From positions 34,889,977 to 34,953,976 of the forward strand of contig NC_089593.1 of assembly GCF_019320115.1 (NCBI RefSeq): a stretch of 64,000 nucleotides of DNA, written 5' to 3'. The notes under the pieces were generated by a model, which did not search any database, had not been told where the DNA came from, and saw only the letters and a list, made by a program, of their open reading frames with translations. Made by a program: the position numbers and the translations under genes. The number at the start of each line of letters is the position of its first letter. Position 1 is the first letter of the stretch. Positions 57,701-64,000 of the stretch are shown here, in pieces. The DNA comes from Miscanthus floridulus. Its lineage: Eukaryota; Streptophyta; Magnoliopsida; Poales; Poaceae.

Positions 57701-60358
57701 AATACTCTTTATTGATGAAGTTCACACTCTGATAGGAGCAGGAGCAGCCGAAGGTGCTATAGATGCTGCTAATATCTTGAAGCCTTCGTTGGCCAGAGGT
57801 GAATTACAGGTGTGTAGATAACATGTTCCTATGCTGTGGTGAACATTCTCTTATCTGTTCTTTTGGAATAAGTCCAATATCTTGTTGTCCTTCAAGATGA
57901 GCTTTCCAGCGCTCTTGCTTGTAATGAGGCTGTTATGACTAACCTATTATGTTTAATTGCAGTGCATTGGAGCGACTACACTTGATGAATATAGGAAGCA
58001 CATTGAGAAAGACCCAGCACTTGAACGGCGGTTTCAACCTGTGAAAGTGCCAGAACCAACAGTAGATGAAACCATTGAAATTCTCAGAGGACTAAGAGAA
58101 CGATATGAGATCCACCATAAACTTCGTTACACTGATGAAGCTCTGATTGCAGCTGCAAAGCTGTCATATCAATATATCAGGTCTGTGAACTGTAAATAAA
58201 AATATATCACATGCATCAGCGGAAAATGTAAAAACACCACAAAGAAAATTATGTTGGAACTTTAGCTTGCATCTCTGAAAAAACAACTAAGTTTGTCTGA
58301 TTATGTCCATCAACAATTTATTTTTGCTACTTTATTGCATCTAACGATCATCTGACAGCATATTTCTGTTTGCAGTGATCGTTTCCTCCCAGATAAGGCA
58401 ATTGACTTGATTGATGAAGCAGGTTCCCGTGTTAGGCTACAGCATGCACAGGTACCAAGTCATCTGCTTTTATTTATTTGTATGCTTAATTCTTGTGTGC
58501 CCTAAACAGTATCTAAATTTTACTGTTGGTGCAGGTTCCTGAGGAAGCAAGAGAGCTTGACAAGGAGCTTAAACAAATCACGAAACAGAAGAATGAAGCT
58601 GTTCGTAGCCAGGATTTCGAGAAGGTAATTGACTATGGATGATCTGTTACATTTTCATCTCTTTCAAGTTTGTGACACAACTTAAATGTTGCCTGACCTC
58701 CTGAAGATCATATTAAACTATAATTTCCATCCACCATAACTGTTCTATATACAATAGCTTGTACATAGAAAATATTCAATACAGTTTGAGGATTACAAAT
58801 AATTTTGGATGATTCAGTAATTCTTGTTCATTTCATCAATCAATGCTCTTACTTGAGTGAAGTTCCCCTTTTCCATTTTAGGATGTACTAACACCATCAG
58901 AGTTAAAAAAAAGTTGTTACATGCTTTTGGTTTTTAAATAGTTATCAGTGATAATTTTATTTGAATGATAGTAACATGCCCCTTAATGTTCATTCGACTA
59001 TGCACTTTCTTTCTTTCTGTTCTTTTGTTTATTTAGCAATTCGCACCTGCTCCAATTGGATATGTGGATGCCCTTGTTCTGCCTTCTCCCTGTACTTTTG
59101 ATTACTTAATTGTTTGCACCTTTTCTAGATACAGATGTTCTTTCGTAGCTAATTTCCCTTTTAAATGTTATGCCACTAGGCTGGCGAATTGAGAGACCGT
59201 GAAATGGAATTGAAGGCCCAGATAACAGCCTTCATTGACAAGAGCAAGGAATTGAGCAAAGCAGAGGAAGAGTCTGGAGAGACAGGACCTATGGTCAATG
59301 AAGCAGATATCCAGCACATAGTATCGTCATGGACTGGCATCCCTGTGGAGAAGGTTTCCAGCGATGAATCCGATAAGCTTCTTAAGATGGAAGAGACTTT
59401 GCACAAGCGTGTCATTGGCCAAGATGAGGCTGTGGTAGCCATTAGTCGCTCCATCCGCCGTGCTCGTGTGGGTCTTAAGAACCCCAACAGGCCAATTGCA
59501 AGCTTTATTTTTGCAGGTCCCACCGGCGTTGGGAAGTCAGAGCTTGCAAAGGCTCTTGCAGCCTATTACTTTGGCTCTGAGGAGGCTATGATCCGGCTTG
59601 ATATGAGTGAATTCATGGAGAGGCACACCGTATCCAAGCTGATTGGTTCACCTCCAGGATATGTAGGATACACTGAGGGTGGCCAGCTGACAGAGGCAGT
59701 TCGACGGCGACCATACACAGTTGTGCTCTTTGATGAGATTGAGAAGGCACACCCAGATGTCTTCAACATGATGCTTCAAATTTTGGAAGATGGGAGATTG
59801 ACTGACAGCAAGGGAAGGACTGTGGACTTCAAGAACACACTCCTGATCATGACCTCAAATGTAGGGAGCAGTGTCATCGAGAAGGGTGGGCGGAAGATCG
59901 GATTTGACCTTGACTCTGATGAGAAGGACAGCAGCTATAGCAGGATCAAGAGCCTGGTCATCGAGGAGATGAAGCAATACTTCCGACCTGAGTTCCTCAA
60001 CCGTCTCGATGAGATGATCGTGTTCAGGCAGCTGACCAAGCTCGAGGTGAAGGAGATCGCGGATATCATGCTCCAGGAGGTCTTTGACAGGCTGAAGGCC
60101 AAGGACATCAATCTTCAAGTGACCGAGAAGTTCAAGGAGCGGGTGGTGAACGAAGGCTACAACCCCAGCTACGGTGCACGCCCACTGAGGCGAGCCATCA
60201 TGAGGCTGCTGGAGGACAGCCTTGCTGAGAAGATCCTCGCCGGGGAGGTGAAGGAGGGCGACTCCGCCATTGTGGATGTGGACTCGGAGGGGAAGGTCAT
60301 TGTGCTCAATGGTCAGGGGGGCATACCGGAGCTCTCAACTCCGGCGATCACCGTTTAG
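54763..60358 (+). CDS. CLPC1: ClpC1, chloroplast Hsp100/Clp AAA+ chaperone
   Basis: Stromal AAA+ unfoldase that feeds substrates to the ClpP/R protease and also serves in protein import. Coding exons, all with GT-AG introns: 54,763-55,324; 56,452-56,567; 56,671-56,793; 56,867-57,052; 57,594-57,809; 57,963-58,180; 58,376-58,451; 58,535-58,624; 59,180-60,358. They total 2,766 nt, 921 residues, the usual ClpC length. Residues 1-90 are a Ser/Arg-rich transit peptide; two Clp-N repeats follow ([20 protein letters not shown] and [16 protein letters not shown]). AAA1: Walker A GEPGVGKT (299-306), pore loop KYRGEFE (343-349), Walker B ILFIDE (366-371). A UVR motif lies about 507-542. AAA2: GPTGVGKS (642-649), VVLFDE (710-715), GYVGY pore loop, and the ClpP-docking IGF (769-771). 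All catalytic motifs are intact. ClpC2 is the only close alternative name. Confidence 0.97.
55325..56451 (+). other. Second intron of ClpC1 (first within the coding region)
   Basis: 1,127 bp, TTAG|GTATGT to CTTCTCAG. It splits a Gly codon. AT-rich, with no embedded gene or recognisable element. Confidence 0.9.
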
Positions 60359-60767
60359 CTCGTACATAACAGATGATGACAAAATAGCAGTTTTTGTTTC
60401 AAACACATTATCATATATATAGTTAGCATATAACTGTGTATATGTAGTGGTATAGTCAAAGGGGAAATCGTTGCTGCCTTTGAATTCCTTTTCAAATTCA
60501 AGTATTCTTTTGTCTCTCAAGTTAATCTGCCTGGTTATTAAGGTATTGTGTACACAGTGATGTGAAAAGCTCTAGTCTGTGTACAGGGCTACAGGCATAC
60601 AGATACAGACAGGTCAAAATATAGGACTCAGCGTTGGTTTTAAGTGAGCATCAGGAAAGACGTGCACCTAAAATACCATCGGCTGAAAATACCAAAATTA
60701 TATAACGAACAAAAAAAACACACTATCTTAAGTTTGACTTGTATGGATTATAAGAATTGATTTATTT
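60359..60767 (+). other. 3' flank and probable 3'-UTR of ClpC1
   Basis: AT-rich, no ORF. No canonical AATAAA is visible; plants often use variants. Confidence 0.5.
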
Positions 60768-61140
60768 AGGACGGAGGGAACGTTTTCTTATAATCCATAA
60801 GTCAAGCTATCTTAAGTTTGGCTAACTTTATAAAAAAGAATAATAACATCTAGAATATAAAATGAGTATATTATATAAATATATTCTATGATATATCTAG
60901 TGATACTCAGCCTGTTCGCTTGTTGGTTTCAGCCAGCCCAAACCAGCCAGCCAACAGTGTTTTTCTCTCACAATAAACCAGCACCAGCCAGCCCAAACCA
61001 GCCCAGAAACCAACCAGCGAACAGGCCGACTAATTTGATGTCATAAATTTTGATGGGTTTTTTAAAAAATACGATTAAATTTTAAAAAGTTTGACTTAAG
61101 ATAACTCTAAGAATCTATTTATTTAGAGACGCAGGGAGTA
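60720..61140. mobile_element. Stowaway-type MITE remnants, host of a nested 121-bp MITE
   Basis: A right-end TIR GGACGGAGGGA lies at about 60,768-60,778 and another, GACGCAGGGAG, at 61,128-61,138 followed by TA. The internal wording (AACATCTAGAATATAAAATGAG, TTTGATGTCATAAATTTT) is that of Tc1/mariner Stowaway elements. Left ends are missing. The sequence is interrupted at 60,908-61,028. Confidence 0.7.
60908..61028 (-). mobile_element. 121-bp MITE downstream of ClpC1, nested in Stowaway
   Basis: Ends CAGCCTGTTCGCTTGTTGG and CCAACCAGCGAACAGGCCG, flanked by ACT/ACT (60,905-60,907; 61,029-61,031). Removing it joins GATACT to AATTTGATGTC, the expected Stowaway wording, which fixes the insertion boundaries. 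Confidence 0.9.
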
Positions 61141-61320
61141 TCATTTTTCATTTACAGGAGACGGTCAAAAGCTTCGAAGCTCGATGAGTAAATTTTACAA
61201 GAGTACTGGATTCCTGACTCTGGAAACTTCAATCCGTTTGCAAATGAGGTTAGGCCGCGTAATTTCTCTCTTTCCTTTTAAAAAATAATGATTCATTTGT
61301 ATGTAGATCTGGTAAAGGGT

Positions 61321-62899
61321 TGAAATGCCTAAGAGAGGCGAATTGAGCTAATTCTATTTTTTTTAATAATTAAACCCTATACTTAGCTCATTTCACTCCC
61401 TTGTGTCTAAAAGTGTTTCTATTGTTCTACCACACAAAAGTTTTACACCCTAGGTTCCAATCCTACTCTAGCATGACAATTCTAAGAATATAAAGACATG
61501 AATTGAATTGCTCAAATGTAAATGTTCAGAGTAAAGAGAAGGAGATGAATGCGGCGATGTTTTTTCGAGGTATCGGAGAGTCGTCACTCTCCACTAGTTC
61601 TCGTTGGAGCACCCACGCAAGGGTGTAGCTCCCCCTTATCCACGCAAGGATCAAGTGCTCTCTACGGACTGATTTTTTTAACACTTCATCGCGGTGAATC
61701 GCCCACAACTGCTCACACCATGACTTAGGTCATCCATGAGCATCCACGAGCTCCGCCGGATGATCACCAAGTTTCCAATCACCACCGAGCCATCTAGGTG
61801 ATGGCGATCACCAAGAGTAACAAGCACAAACTCTCACTTGATCAAGACAAGCCTAATGAGAAAGGTAGATACACACTTGCTACTCCCTATGCACTAATGA
61901 GGTCCTTAATCTTGGATTATCAAATCTCAATCACCTAACTAGGCTCTTGCTCTTCCTTGCACTTCAAAGGTGTTTCTCAGCTGAACAAATGGGCAAGAGT
62001 GCTAAGTTCGACGAGTAAGAGAAGTATATATACTCCCAACTTTAAAACATAACCGTTATTGTCCAACTCAACAGTTTTCGGGGTGACCGGACACACCGGT
62101 CGAAGTGACCAGACGCGTCTGGTCAGTAGCCAACGGCTACGTGGCGTCAGCCTGTTAGGGACGGCTGTTGGAGTGACCTGACGCTGGCCAGCGTCCGGAC
62201 AACATCCAACGAACGCGTCCGGTCAGGAATTTTGGTCTCTGGACCCTCTCTGATGTTGACCTGACACTGCAAACTCAGCGTCCGATCGTTTACTGTTCTG
62301 TGTCCGGTCCTCCCTGATAGCGAGGCCCTACTACTACAGATACGACTAGAGGCACATCCGGTTCAAATCACTGTGCTCCTCGGCTTTTGCTGTGCGCGCT
62401 GATCACTGACCAGACGCAGCACTAATGAGTCCAGTTATCAGTAAAACAGTGTCCGGTCAATATTTGACCCTCTATTCACTTCCAATTCAAAATCCTTTGT
62501 GAATGAGGTTGACTCCAATTGATCTTTGGGCTATTCCTGAGCTACCTAGTGCTAAGTTTGACAAGTGTGTACCACACCTAACCCATTAGACTCACCTAGG
62601 TCAAGCTACTAGTTCTTACCCCCCTTAATAGTACGACCAAATGAAAAATAAAGTCCTAAACTACTCTAAGTGTCTCTCCAACGCCAAACGACACTTAGAA
62701 GTAGTCCGTCCTTAACCTTGACGTCCATCCTTTGAAAACCGAAACGATTTCCATCGATAGGGGCATGAAAACTATAATTGCCTAAACAATCATTATTACC
62801 ATGACCTAACTCAAGTTGCCTTTGCAAAACACACGTTAGTCATAGTAATCTCGTGTCTCATTAATCACCGAAACCCAATTAGGGGCCTAGATGCTTTCA
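61321..62899 (-). mobile_element. Solo LTR of the Sirevirus-type copia family
   Basis: 1,579 bp; on the - strand it begins TGAAAGCATCTAGGCCCC and ends TTAGGCATTTCA. It is flanked by AGGGT (61,316-61,320) and AGGGC (62,900-62,904), a 4/5 target duplication, with no internal element sequence next to it. Homologous along its length to the truncated LTR at 24,826-26,151. Confidence 0.9.
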
Positions 62900-64000
62900 A
62901 GGGCCAAAACATTTGGTCTGCAAATATTAAGGAAAGATTAGGCCCAATAAGGAACGGGCTGAATTTATATATTGTGAGTTAGAAATAACAAGGGTTGAGT
63001 TGGATTTGTGAAAGGGTAATTGGGCCATGGGCCATTACCACCCACATTGGAGTTTGCTATTGCACCTTTGTGGTATCCCTAAACCAACTGTTTTGTGGTG
63101 ACGTCACTTGAATTTATGCATATACAGGCCATTTTGAGTTTAACACAGCATAATAAAAGTAGCAAACTTAAAATGGAAGACTTGTTTAATTGAGAGCTGC
63201 CTAGTCCAGTCATCACTCTTGGGCATTGGTTTTTCCACGCCTAGGTTATGCATGTGCATAGCCAATGACGAAGCCAGAAAAAAATTTAGGAGGGGCTGAA
63301 CAAAAGAATAGAGGTTTTTTTATCTTCTCTTAACCTTAGCCCCTCCTACCTAATACATGTATGCATAAAATTTTAAGAAAGGACTTAGAAAAACTCCACG
63401 TGCTCAGGATGGGTAGGGGGGCTGAAGCCCCCCTAGCCCCACCGCTAGCTACGTCCCTGTGCATAGCTATCTTGCTCAGGGTTCCACCCAAACAGTCCCT
63501 AAATGCTTTAGATAAAGAGAGATAAATAGTGGGGTTTAGGTAGGTGCATTGAGAGAAGAGGGGGACAGGGAGCACTAAGGGGCTGGCACCCTACATCTAA
63601 GTGCTTCAAAGTACGGGCTTGATTGGATTAAGGCCTACTAGTAGACAAATATACTTATTAGACAATAAATTATGGCTCTAGGTATCCAAAATTGGACGCA
63701 CGTGAAGCCTGTCTGGTCGAGGTAGCGTTTTTGAACCAAACATGCCCTACATCCCCCATCTGAAAAAGAAAAACAATATAGCCCCAAATCAAGGAGTTAA
63801 TTAGTACATTCAATTAGCTAGTTATTGCTGTTAGTTAGTGCTTTTCTCGCTTGCTCTCTGTGTGTATTAATCTTCAATGTGACATATATATGGTTTCAGA
63901 TTAGTCTTCATGTTATCTTCCGTCTCTCTATTCATGTTATTGTTGTGTTTTTTAGCTTACCTAACCTCCTAGTGTAACATCCTAAAATTTGCTTCTCCAG
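62900..64000. other. Intergenic sequence, partly transposon-like
   Basis: No gene found. 63,270-63,470 has AGGAGGGGCTGA and GGGGCTGAAGCCCCCCTAGCC in opposed arrangement, with ACGTCCCTGTGCAT, resembling a decayed DNA transposon end common in grass genomes; not classified further. Confidence 0.4.

Noticed and set aside
1..64000. tRNA, rRNA or disease-resistance (NLR) genes
   Set aside because: Looked for by typical motifs; none seen. The tRNA-like words are only primer-binding sites of retrotransposons.

Overview
This is a stretch of a plant nuclear genome, almost certainly a grass and probably an Andropogoneae-type one (inference from the grass-type ClpC1 protein, the nested LTR retrotransposons and the small MITE families). 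Only two host genes are visible, both on the + strand in the last quarter: an unrecognised Ser-rich plant protein (CDS 50,765-51,892, with a 5'-UTR exon near 49.2-49.37 kb) and a complete, intact gene for the chloroplast Hsp100 chaperone ClpC1 (coding exons 54,763-60,358; nine coding exons that join in frame to 921 codons plus stop).

The first 48.5 kb is layered transposon debris. 0.8-2.8 kb: a broken CACTA (En/Spm) transposase, + strand. 3.4-4.0 kb: a gag-pol protease fragment, - strand. 6.8-15.65 kb: the 3' half of a - strand Ty3/gypsy element of Tat type ('element A'): LTR end, an antisense ORF unit on + (9.5-13.46 kb) and the RNase H-integrase end of pol on -. 15.65-18.26 kb: the 3' LTR and antisense ORF of a second - strand Tat-type element ('C') inserted into the RNase H of A. 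18.27-26.15 kb: a - strand Ty1/copia element of Sirevirus type (deleted LTR, integrase, RT, RNase H, then a possible env-like ORF). 26.15-28.03 kb: fragments of another gypsy element. 28,035-48,498: an Athila-like element with gag and protease only ('D'), split by a complete 13.6-kb Tat-type element ('B', 32,915-46,511) with two LTRs of about 898 bp, gag, protease, RT, two RNase H domains, integrase and a spliced antisense ORF unit.

The right-hand 15 kb is genic, with small elements: four MITEs of a CCTGTTCG/CGAACGG type, a longer MITE, Stowaway remnants and a well-preserved solo copia LTR (61,321-62,899). Two nearly identical 121-bp MITEs, each with a 3-bp target duplication, flank ClpC1 in opposite orientation; one lies in its proximal promoter.

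The most unusual system is the antisense unit carried by the Tat-type elements. In A and B, an ORF set opposite to pol and tail-to-tail with it has its own TATA box, canonical splice sites and an AATAAA signal; C keeps the TATA box and first part of the ORF. The three share a 'gypsy-type transposon' domain. Antisense ORFs are known in Tat-lineage elements; the complete promoter-intron-polyA layout is read here directly from the sequence.
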